Below, piece after piece: positions 1 through 6,661 of a stretch of DNA of 39,422 nucleotides. Both the position numbers and the translations under genes were made by a program. Origin of the DNA: a virus; IMG/VR virus record IMGVR_UViG_3300048927_000760, positions 1 to 39,422 of that record. One strand, 5' to 3'. The first letter of the stretch is position 1; every line of letters begins with the position of its first letter. The notes beneath the pieces are model-generated. The model ran no database searches. It had not been told where the DNA came from and saw only the letters and a program-made list of their open reading frames with translations.

Positions 1-26
1 CTCGTACGCATCACACCGAGACCTAG

Positions 27-944
27 ATGAGCAATGTCACCCCCCTTCGATATCCAGGCGGAAAGGCTAGGCTTTTCAAGTACTTCCACCGACTCGTTAG
101 CCAGAATAGGCTGTACGACTGCAAGTACGTGGAGCCTTTCTGCGGCGGGGCCGGCTTAGCGATAGGGCTCCTTCGCGGATCCGTGGTCGACTCTATTCAC
201 CTCAACGACTTTGACCGTGCCGTTTTTGCCTTTTGGCACTCAGCTGTAGAGGACACCGATCGACTGTGCGCGCGGATCGAGGAGGCGCCCTGCAATATGG
301 AGACGTGGCACCACTGCCGTGAGATCTATCAGGCTTCCGATACCGCGGCAATACATGACCTCGGATTCGCGACTTTTTTTCTCAATAGAACGAATCGGTC
401 CGGGATACTGAAGGCAGGCGTTATCGGCGGTTTGAAGCAAGAGGGTACATGGAAGCTCGATGCGCGCCTGAACAAGAGCGACTTGATAGATCGGATCGAG
501 CGAATCGGGCGCCTGCGTTCCAGGATCACTGTGACGTGTTGGGATGCTATTGATTTGGTCGCGGCATACAGCCAAGAGGCGCGAGCGAACGTACTGATGT
601 ATCTAGATCCGCCATACGTGGATAAGGGGCCAGGCTTGTACCTCAATGCCTACACCTCGGCTGATCACAGAAAGCTCGCGAAGGCTGTAGAGCAACTAAA
701 GTGCAACTGGGTCGTTTCATACGACGATGACCCATTGATACGCGAGCTATACGACCATCACCAAGCAGCTGACCTAGCTCTCCATTACAGCGCCCAAGAA
801 CACAAACGAGTCGGCCGTGAGCGCATCTATTTCAGCCAGAATCTTGTTCAGCCCGACATGGATGGAATCACCTCTAAGTACCGAATGCCATGGGCGGTAG
901 AGCTTGAAGACCAACTTATCTCAGCGACAGTCGAGGCCGCCTAG
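27..944 (+). CDS. D12-class DNA adenine-N6 methyltransferase (Dam-like), left end
   Basis: This 305-residue protein should transfer a methyl group from S-adenosylmethionine to N6 of adenine in DNA. The D12-class layout is visible: an N-terminal RYPGGK motif (residues 8-13), the AdoMet-binding motif VEPFCGGAG (35-43), a helical FFLNRTNRSG segment (117-126) typical of this class, and the catalytic DPPY (194-197). Length is normal for the class, which is mostly 260-310 residues. The gene stands alone on the plus strand at the outer edge of the prophage and its last 24 bases overlap the convergent gene at 921-1544. Its base composition is visibly more AT-rich than the rest of the window, which suggests later acquisition as cargo. 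In a phage it may protect DNA from host restriction or be an orphan regulator. No restriction endonuclease is visible beside it, but only 26 bases lie to its left, so a partner outside the window is possible. Confidence 0.93.
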   Translation: MSNVTPLRYPGGKARLFKYFHRLVSQNRLYDCKYVEPFCGGAGLAIGLLRGSVVDSIHLNDFDRAVFAFWHSAVEDTDRLCARIEEAPCNMETWHHCREIYQASDTAAIHDLGFATFFLNRTNRSGILKAGVIGGLKQEGTWKLDARLNKSDLIDRIERIGRLRSRITVTCWDAIDLVAAYSQEARANVLMYLDPPYVDKGPGLYLNAYTSADHRKLAKAVEQLKCNWVVSYDDDPLIRELYDHHQAADLALHYSAQEHKRVGRERIYFSQNLVQPDMDGITSKYRMPWAVELEDQLISATVEAA

Positions 945-1544
945 GTCCGAGATCTCGGCACGGCCCGGCACAAGCATGCAAGCTAGTAGGCGACCACCAG
1001 CTACCTGCCGCTCGGCCAGCTGATTTAAGTACGATACTTGGCGTTGTCCGGCCTCCCGCACAGCAGCCAGCTCAAAGCTCGCCCGCTGGTCGCGCAATGG
1101 CTCCCCCGGCGATGCCAGCCCCCCTTCCAGCGGCTGGACGGTCACCGGCCCCCCATTGGCGCTCTTCGCGTAGGCAGTGGCCATCATGCGGCCGTTCTTC
1201 GGCGACCAACCCCCCAGAACCAGCTCCGTGTGCAGGACGTCGCTCGGGATGCCGGCCCGGGCGGCCGCGACGATGTATTCCGGCCACAGCTTCTCAATGA
1301 CCAGCCCCATCTCCGCCATCAGCTGCTCCATGGTGAAGTCCGCACGGAAGCTGGCCTGCAGGCTCATCTCGTAGATGCGAAGGAAGAACTGCGCGGAGCC
1401 GCGGCAAGCAAGCACCAGGTTGTGCTGGGGAATCAGTAGGAGTTTCGCGCCGGCCGACGGCTTGCCGGTGACCGCGTCCCGGGCCAGGGTGTCCACTGCA
1501 ACCAGCAGGCGCTCCGGATCCAGCAGGACGTTGAGGATGCTCAT
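921..1544 (-). CDS. phage protein of unknown function, weak Ntn-hydrolase-like look
   Basis: A 207-residue soluble protein with no signal peptide or membrane segment. I do not recognise a named family. The N-terminal pattern of short hydrophobic strands ending in VAVDT (residues 14-18), then a basic/IP turn, then VLACRGS (43-49) and later LVLGGWS (107-113) resembles the stacked-strand pattern of the proteasome/Ntn-hydrolase fold. That is only a visual impression and no catalytic nucleophile can be assigned. The gene lies downstream of the late tail operon on the same strand, separated from it by the SRAP gene region, and converges on the methyltransferase with a 24-base overlap. The ATG at 1544 is preceded by only a weak GGAT ribosome-binding site. 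It may be a late accessory protein. The reading frame itself looks real because codon use and third-position GC match the phage genes nearby. Confidence 0.6.
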   Translation of the reverse strand: MSILNVLLDPERLLVAVDTLARDAVTGKPSAGAKLLLIPQHNLVLACRGSAQFFLRIYEMSLQASFRADFTMEQLMAEMGLVIEKLWPEYIVAAARAGIPSDVLHTELVLGGWSPKNGRMMATAYAKSANGGPVTVQPLEGGLASPGEPLRDQRASFELAAVREAGQRQVSYLNQLAERQVAGGRLLACMLVPGRAEISDLGGLDCR

Positions 1545-1613
1545 GGGACAATCCGATTGGCAGAGCTGAACTATTGCGGAGGCGTCGTCCGCTGTCTATC
1601 GCACCCTCTAGGT

Positions 1614-1997
1614 TCAACGGTGCCGATCGAGCCGCAGAGCTTCCCTCAACCGCCGTTCCTGCTGGGTTTCGGCCGGCTTACGCATGTGCTTGGCCGGTGG
1701 TGCCGCCGGATCGCCGACCAGCTGCGCCACGGCCTCCTTGATCGGCACCCCTTCCAGTACACGAGCGGCACACCATCGCTCGGCGTAACGCTTGCCCTGG
1801 CCAATGCTGGCCGCCCGGACCTGCTTGTCCTGCCAGAGCTTCCTGCAGGCCAAGGTCACGAGAATGCCCTCGGCGCATGGCTGCACGCTGGCGATCTGGC
1901 GGTTTCCCCACCACAGCCCCCAATGCTCACCATGCTGCACCCAGCCTCGTGGCCGGGGCGCAATCATGAACTCGGTGTAGTCGCAGGGTGGGAGCAT
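1614..1997 (-). CDS. small phage protein of unknown function
   Basis: A 127-residue protein, rich in Trp and Arg, not recognised. A shorter start at an in-frame ATG (1967, giving 117 residues beginning MIAPRPRGW) is also possible, and neither start has a strong ribosome-binding site. The N-terminal half (WVQHGEHWGLWW, GNRQIASVQP) reads like a small beta domain. The second half is basic and helical (KLWQDKQVRAA, KRYAERWCAARVLEG) and ends in a charged tail. It lies 69 bases upstream of the gene at 921-1544 on the same strand, so the two may share a transcript. Nothing in the sequence indicates an enzyme or membrane location. Confidence 0.5.
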   Translation of the reverse strand: MLPPCDYTEFMIAPRPRGWVQHGEHWGLWWGNRQIASVQPCAEGILVTLACRKLWQDKQVRAASIGQGKRYAERWCAARVLEGVPIKEAVAQLVGDPAAPPAKHMRKPAETQQERRLREALRLDRHR

Positions 1998-2255
1998 GGC
2001 GCGCAGGATACGGGCCGGGATCTCAGATTCCGCGACTGGACGTAATCAGGCCGCGAAGGTGTCGGCGCGGCGCGGCTCAGGCGCCCCCGGGTTGAGCAGC
2101 CAATGGCCCCGGGTCCGACAGGGATAGGTTGCGCGTTTGCGCCGCCGGATGCCACCGGAGAACCCAGTCCCTGCCCGTAGGTGCCTTCTGGCGCGGCCTG
2201 TCGGGGTGCACGCCGCGCGAAGGTCAGGGACAGCCGCAGGGAGTATGGTTCGGCC

Positions 2256-2921
2256 ATGTGCGGCCGATTCGTCCAGATCCCGATCCGAGATGCCGCCAGC
2301 CTGGGCTTCCCCCAGCTGGTCGGCGACCTGCTGTCCATGCCAGCCAGCTACAACCTGGCGCCGACGCAACTCGCGGCCGTGGTGCTGGACCGCGGCGACG
2401 GCTTGCAGCTGCAGCGTCTGGCTTGGGGCCTGCTGCCGTTCTGGGCAAAGGCAAAGAAGCTGCAGGGCTCGACCATCAATGCCCGCATCGAGACGGTGGA
2501 CACCAAGCCGGCGTTCCGCTCGGCCTTCAAGAAGCACCGGTGTCTGATCCCCATGGCCGGCTACTACGAGTGGTCGGTCAACGCCGAGGACGGGAAGAAG
2601 GATCCGTGGTTCATCCACGCGGCCGGGCCGCTCTGGGCGGCCGGCCTCTGGGAAGACACCAGCCCCCTGCTCGCCCCGGATAACCTGGGCACCTTCACCG
2701 TGATCACGGGCGACAGCAGCGGCGTGTCGGCCGACATCCACGACCGCATGCCGGTGTGGCTAGCGCCTGGCCAAGCCGAAGAATGGATCGCTGCCACCCC
2801 TGATACCGCCATGGCGATGCTGCTGGCCAGCGAGTCACCAGCGATGGAGGCTTACAGAGTGACCCGAGCCGTCAACACGCCCAGAAACAACCGCCCCGAA
2901 CTCCTAGACCCGGCCGCCTAA
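2256..2921 (+). CDS. SRAP-family abasic-site DNA-protein crosslinking protein (YedK/HMCES-like)
   Basis: A 221-residue SOS-response-associated peptidase (SRAP) protein. Members of this family form a covalent thiazolidine bond between Cys2 and abasic sites in single-stranded DNA, shielding the lesion during replication. The start was chosen at the ATG followed directly by TGC, because Cys2 must become N-terminal after Met removal; an in-frame ATG 25 codons upstream would bury it. The key family residues are visible: MCGRF at the start, YNLAPTQ with Asn33, INARIET (74-80), GYYEW with Glu105, and HDRMPVW with His162. The length fits E. coli YedK (about 222). It is monocistronic on the plus strand, facing the end of the tail operon across a gene-free interval. 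Being in the prophage but outside the replication module suggests a lysogen-expressed or moron gene. No LexA-like operator could be recognised upstream. Confidence 0.93.
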   Translation: MCGRFVQIPIRDAASLGFPQLVGDLLSMPASYNLAPTQLAAVVLDRGDGLQLQRLAWGLLPFWAKAKKLQGSTINARIETVDTKPAFRSAFKKHRCLIPMAGYYEWSVNAEDGKKDPWFIHAAGPLWAAGLWEDTSPLLAPDNLGTFTVITGDSSGVSADIHDRMPVWLAPGQAEEWIAATPDTAMAMLLASESPAMEAYRVTRAVNTPRNNRPELLDPAA

Positions 2922-2923
2922 GG

Positions 2924-3299
2924 ACGCTCAACTGGACTTCGCCTTGATGTTCGGGCAGATTTGCTTCGTCTCCCATCAGGGGGAGGCAAAGGAGCCGATT
3001 TTGAAGGGTTTCTTCACCCCCCTACCCGATCCGTGTGTCGTGGCCCGATTTGCGGGCGTTGACCTAAGGGAGCGAAAGAGGATCAAACGATTAACGCGGG
3101 CTGGTTTGCCACCACCCGCCCCCGTGAGGGCCACTCGCGGGTCGGCCGGGCAAGCGCTCCGCCCTTTGGGTGAAGTAAGCGGAAAGGCTTATAACTCGGC
3201 CCGGAGGTCAACCCTTCGGTATCGATAGGATCCGACGGTGTCGGACACCCCTGAGATGCCGCTGTAGTCGGGGAAAGCCGGGCGATTCTCGACTTGAGG
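2924..3299. other. gene-free interval between convergent SRAP gene and tail operon
   Basis: I see no convincing gene in these 376 bases. The open frames on both strands here have no family resemblance and no ribosome-binding site. The stretch holds a short inverted repeat CTCCC/GGGAG at 2970-2985 that could be part of a terminator for the SRAP gene, and two overlapping palindromes around 3231-3250 that could end the late leftward transcript. Neither is followed by a run of T in the relevant direction. Confidence 0.6.
3231..3250. repeat. overlapping palindromes (possible terminator or protein site)
   Basis: TCCGAC-GGT-GTCGGA (3231-3245) is a perfect 6-bp stem with a 3-base loop. It overlaps a second perfect palindrome GGTGTC-G-GACACC (3238-3250). 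They lie about 50 bases beyond the stop of the last tail gene, where the late transcript would end. There is no T-tract, so an intrinsic terminator is not assured. Confidence 0.35.
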
Positions 3300-3533
3300 T
3301 CAAATGCTGACCTCGACCAGCGGCAAGTTGGGGGCGGCCTCAACTACTCGACCGGATCTTAACCAGACGTTGTATGGGATCGCACCACCCAGCACCCCGA
3401 TGGCCCGCATCTGCGCGCCATCGTAGGTGGTCAAGCTGCTGGTTCCATCAGCGTTGTGCGCCGTCACGGTCGCCAGCAGCCTCGGGCTGGCGCTGACCAG
3501 GCCGGCAAATTCGTCCCACAGTTCAGTCCGCAT
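3300..3533 (-). CDS. last gene of the tail operon, small protein of unknown function
   Basis: A 77-residue protein. I chose the ATG at 3533 because it overlaps the stop codon of the upstream tail gene by 11 bases, as do its neighbours. The in-frame start 12 codons earlier would lie deeper inside that gene. The sequence reads as a small beta-rich domain: a helix (ELWDEFAGLV), then TVTAHNADGTSSLTTYDG and a strand carrying VWLRSGRVVEAAP. The N-D-G-T-S pattern resembles small phage tail-tip or baseplate accessory domains that start by binding a user-defined attribute, but no family is assigned. It probably acts with the preceding tail-tip protein in the virion or its assembly. Confidence 0.7.
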   Translation of the reverse strand: MRTELWDEFAGLVSASPRLLATVTAHNADGTSSLTTYDGAQMRAIGVLGGAIPYNVWLRSGRVVEAAPNLPLVEVSI

Positions 3534-5337
3534 CGCTGTAGTGCCTCTCCAGAGTGATGGTCTGCTCAATCACGGCTGCGTTGTCACCGATCCGCGCCTC
3601 GGTCCGCACGGCAGTGCAGAGGCCATGCCAAGTGCCCTCCTCGCCCACGACCTCGATCAGGTCCAAGGGCAGTATCCGGCCAACCTCACCGGCGCGCAGC
3701 GGCCTGGCGAACAGGGGCAGCACCAGATCGATTGCCGCCTGCTCGCCGCGGTCCGCCAAAATGTTGCGCCCACGCTCGGCGGCGACCGCGCTGGTGTTGA
3801 TCAAAGGGCTGCTTACCTGCTGGGCGAACAGCTGGCCGGCCTCGCCGGCGCGGCGCACCTTGCAGGTGACGCCCTTGCCTGCCAGCTCACCGGTGACCAC
3901 CACCGCGTCGTACAGCGGCGCGCTGCGCATCTGCAGGCTCTCGTTGGACACGATGTCCTCTTGAACGACGTGGTCAGGGGTGCGATCGCGCCAGTCCCAA
4001 GGACTGCTTGGATACCGCGCACGTACGCGCAGGCTGGCCTCGGCAGGGTGCGACTGGGCCACCGCCCCGCTCGCCTCGGCGAGCCGGCTGATAGCGTCCA
4101 GCGCGGGCGTGTTGTCGTAGAACCACGCGCCAGGCGGTACCAGCCAATCCACTGTGTCGTAGGTGGACGAGAAGCCGGTATCCGCCAGCTCTTCAGCGAC
4201 CAGCTGGGCGGCGCTGCGGTCCTCGGTGGTGGCTTTCACCCTGCCCGGGGCGTACGGCGCAGCCAGCAGCGCGGTGCGCGACCGGCCACTGAGGGTGACC
4301 CCCGTGCTGCTCCACTCACGGCGACGGCCATAGTTCTCGATCAACGCCGTCCAGACGTAACCGTTGAGCGTGATCTCCACGAGCCGGGGGCCTGCAGCCG
4401 TAGGCTTCAGCAGTCCCAGTTCAGTGGAGTCGGCCAGCTCCAGGTCGAAGCTGCTGCCCCACGCGTCCACGCTGGACGCAATCGAAATGCTCGACACCTG
4501 GATCGGGGCGCGGTCGGGCAGCCTCACCACGGAAATGCTGTTGATCACAATGTAGGTCCTTCGTTGCGGGCGCACCACATAGCAAGCGGCGACACCCAAG
4601 TTCAGGGGAGCAAAGCCGGGCGCCTCCAGGACAGCGCAGCCGAGGTTGAGCTCGATGAAGTTGCCAGGCGGCGCGGGCTGGGGCTCTGGCTCCGGATCTG
4701 GCTTCGACGGCGGCGGCCTCACTATCCAAGGCACGGGCTTTGCTGCACCCCAGGGCAGCACGGCCTGCCGGCGAGATGCGCCAGGGTGCCCCCACCGAAG
4801 ATCGGTTTTCGAGCGTCGCTGCGGCTGTGTTCCCCGCCAGTCGACCGATATCCCGCCACTCGCCTGCGGGCCGCTGGCCCATTTGAGCCCCGCGGCAGCA
4901 CTCGCGTGGGCCAAGGTGGACCGCCACATTGCATCCAACTTGGCCCGCGCAAGCGGCAGGCTTCCCCAACGCAAGGCCGAGGACGCGGCCACGGCCGTTC
5001 GAGCTGGCTTCCATGCGAACGTCACGCGGGACTGGAGCAAGGGCGAGAGCCCCCAATGGAAAGCCCGGCTTTGCGACACTGCGGCAGCCAGCCCCCAACC
5101 CGAAGACGTGGTTTCCCGGAGCGCGACAGACGAGTCCCATTGAATGCGCGCGATCCACCGAGCCCTGGACACCCCACCCCACGACAAGCCGGCGGCGTAT
5201 CGAATGCCGCGAATGACCGGCTCGACGGGGGTGTCATCCCACTCCACGCCAAGGTTGAGCCCCACGAAGCCGCCAGCGGCAGTGCCGAGAGGACCGAGGT
5301 TGAGGCCGACGAAATTGCCTGCAGGCGCTGCCATCAC
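3523..5337 (-). CDS. tail-tip protein: Trp-repeat domain plus baseplate-hub-like C-terminus
   Basis: A 604-residue late protein with three visible parts. Residues 1-250 contain four copies of an LNLG motif (around 12-15, 27-30, 230-233, 245-248). Between them is an array in which Trp recurs every 14-15 residues (Trp 53, 67, 81, 95, 109, 124, 138, 153, 167, 182, 196). A Pro/Glu linker (about 207-225) separates the array from the second LNLG pair. Residues 255-604 have the alternating strand pattern and an SGRSRTA segment seen in baseplate-hub (gp27/late-control-D-like) proteins; this is a fold-level resemblance only. The gene overlaps both neighbours (5334-5337 and 3523-3533). Its position as the last large tail gene suggests it is the hub or the receptor-binding tip, with the Trp repeats as the variable host-contact part. 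Gene-level confidence is high; the domain roles are inferred. Confidence 0.85.
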   Translation of the reverse strand: MMAAPAGNFVGLNLGPLGTAAGGFVGLNLGVEWDDTPVEPVIRGIRYAAGLSWGGVSRARWIARIQWDSSVALRETTSSGWGLAAAVSQSRAFHWGLSPLLQSRVTFAWKPARTAVAASSALRWGSLPLARAKLDAMWRSTLAHASAAAGLKWASGPQASGGISVDWRGTQPQRRSKTDLRWGHPGASRRQAVLPWGAAKPVPWIVRPPPSKPDPEPEPQPAPPGNFIELNLGCAVLEAPGFAPLNLGVAACYVVRPQRRTYIVINSISVVRLPDRAPIQVSSISIASSVDAWGSSFDLELADSTELGLLKPTAAGPRLVEITLNGYVWTALIENYGRRREWSSTGVTLSGRSRTALLAAPYAPGRVKATTEDRSAAQLVAEELADTGFSSTYDTVDWLVPPGAWFYDNTPALDAISRLAEASGAVAQSHPAEASLRVRARYPSSPWDWRDRTPDHVVQEDIVSNESLQMRSAPLYDAVVVTGELAGKGVTCKVRRAGEAGQLFAQQVSSPLINTSAVAAERGRNILADRGEQAAIDLVLPLFARPLRAGEVGRILPLDLIEVVGEEGTWHGLCTAVRTEARIGDNAAVIEQTITLERHYSDAD

Positions 5338-5669
5338 ACCGCCATCGGTGCCGGGCGCACCCAGTCCTGGACGGCGGCGTTCACCTGCCCCCGCTCATCA
5401 AGGCCAAGGACCAGGTAGTCGGTGTCCATCAGGAATTCCACTCGCCAGGTGCCGTCGGACTTCGCTCGAACGTCGGCAACCACCATCATCGAGCGTCGCT
5501 CGAGCACGCGAATGCGGACGGCGCTCGGCTGATTGAGGATTTTTGCCCGACCGTCCGGGCTAGCGGGATCACCCGGAACGGTCGGCGCATCGCCGCCCAA
5601 GTAGAAGTGACCACGAAACAGCTCATGCGGTGATCTCAGCGGACCAAAGAGGATGGATTTCATCGGCAT
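5334..5669 (-). CDS. tail-tip accessory protein with transthyretin-like domain look
   Basis: A 111-residue protein. The ATG at 5669 makes a TGATG overlap with the upstream stop codon; a GTG two codons earlier is less likely. The N-terminus (KSILFGPLRSPHELFRGHFYLGG) is unlike anything I can name. Residues 45-105 form a compact beta pattern (VRIRVLERRSM, MVVADVRAKSDGTWRVEFL, YLVLGLDERGQVNAAVQDWV). It resembles the carboxypeptidase-regulatory/transthyretin-like domain that many phage tail proteins carry, in which a D-G-T-W turn precedes a strand. It overlaps the next gene by four bases (ATGA). It probably decorates or connects tail-tip proteins. Function is inferred only from context. Confidence 0.8.
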   Translation of the reverse strand: MPMKSILFGPLRSPHELFRGHFYLGGDAPTVPGDPASPDGRAKILNQPSAVRIRVLERRSMMVVADVRAKSDGTWRVEFLMDTDYLVLGLDERGQVNAAVQDWVRPAPMAV

Positions 5670-6661
5670 CACCACCTGTTGGTCATGTCGAAGAGCAGTT
5701 GACCCGATTGGGCGGTATAGCTGTCCAACGAACCCGCATTCATGGCGTTGATGACCTTCGCGTAGAGCGTGACGCCAGGGAGCACGGACACATCCTTGAC
5801 CAAGAGCCCGTCAGCGAAAGGGCGACTATGCAGCGGGATGTACACACCTGGCATCTTCCCTCGAACGATGCCCGCAGACTCAAAGATGAGCGGGCGCTCA
5901 AGCAGTAGCGCACCAGAGACCGGGTCCGGATACGCGACGCCTCCACCACCCCAAGCTCGATTGGTTAGACCGTTGCTCGGGAGGGCTCCGTCTGCCGACG
6001 CTGGGCCTGGCAACTGCGTGTAAGACCTAAGCAGATAGCATGCACCCGACACTGTCCCTAAGCCCCAAGAAGCCGCCGGATACATGAAGCCGTTTGCGGT
6101 GGTGTTCGCGAAGGATGCGTGAGTATTGGAGCCAACCATGAACGCGAATTTCTCACCCTCGACATGGCTCTCGATGTCACCCGCAAAATGCGGCAGCGTG
6201 GCCACGCCGATATACGTTCCTGCCGCCGGGAAAACCGTAACAAACAGGTAGATCGCCTGATCGGTCGCAATCGCTTCCCACACTCGTGTGGTTGCGTTCG
6301 CGACACTCGACTTGTACCAGAGTTGGCCGTCCGCACGCTGTGCCGCCGTTGGGCTCGGTCCAGTACCCGCGTCGACGCCAGTCATCGATTCATACGCGCG
6401 CACCCAGCAGACCCTGGGATCGGAGGCCGCATCGTCCACCCGAAGGTAGCCACCGGAGCCCATCAGCCGGTTGTTACGGTACACCCGCTTGTTCGTCCCA
6501 CTGAACTCGCGGGTCCAGCCGGCAGCGGCCTTGAATCCTGCACCTACGCCATAGCCATCAACCAGAACGGCATCGAGCAGGGCGACCATACTCCCGGCCT
6601 GACCGGTTAGCTGAGGGGCGCCAGGATCCGAGCTCTTGTACACGGTTGCGAGGGAAGTCAT
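5669..6661 (-). CDS. tail-tip/baseplate protein of unknown family
   Basis: A 330-residue late protein. The ATG at 6661 forms an ATGA overlap with the stop of the upstream 1201-residue gene; the 31-codon upstream extension would run into that gene and is out of character. The sequence starts MTSLATVYKSSDPGAP and is rich in Gly, aromatic residues and small strands. The middle (QAIYLFVTVFPAAGTYIGV, THASFANTTANGFMYPA) and the end (GVTLYAKVINAMNAGSLDSYTAQSG) look like beta-sandwich structural domains. There is no signal peptide, membrane segment or enzymatic motif. Its place between two large repeat-bearing tail proteins indicates a virion structural role at the tail tip. Confidence 0.85.
   Translation of the reverse strand: MTSLATVYKSSDPGAPQLTGQAGSMVALLDAVLVDGYGVGAGFKAAAGWTREFSGTNKRVYRNNRLMGSGGYLRVDDAASDPRVCWVRAYESMTGVDAGTGPSPTAAQRADGQLWYKSSVANATTRVWEAIATDQAIYLFVTVFPAAGTYIGVATLPHFAGDIESHVEGEKFAFMVGSNTHASFANTTANGFMYPAASWGLGTVSGACYLLRSYTQLPGPASADGALPSNGLTNRAWGGGGVAYPDPVSGALLLERPLIFESAGIVRGKMPGVYIPLHSRPFADGLLVKDVSVLPGVTLYAKVINAMNAGSLDSYTAQSGQLLFDMTNRW

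Noticed and set aside
2944-3228. Plus-strand 94-codon frame in the gap after the SRAP gene
   Set aside because: No ribosome-binding site, no recognisable pattern, and composition unlike the neighbouring genes.
3427-5418. Long plus-strand open frame (663 codons) opposite the tail-tip gene
   Set aside because: It is antisense to a gene coupled on both sides, its product is Arg/Pro/His-rich without any fold-like pattern, and high GC gives long antisense frames throughout the window.
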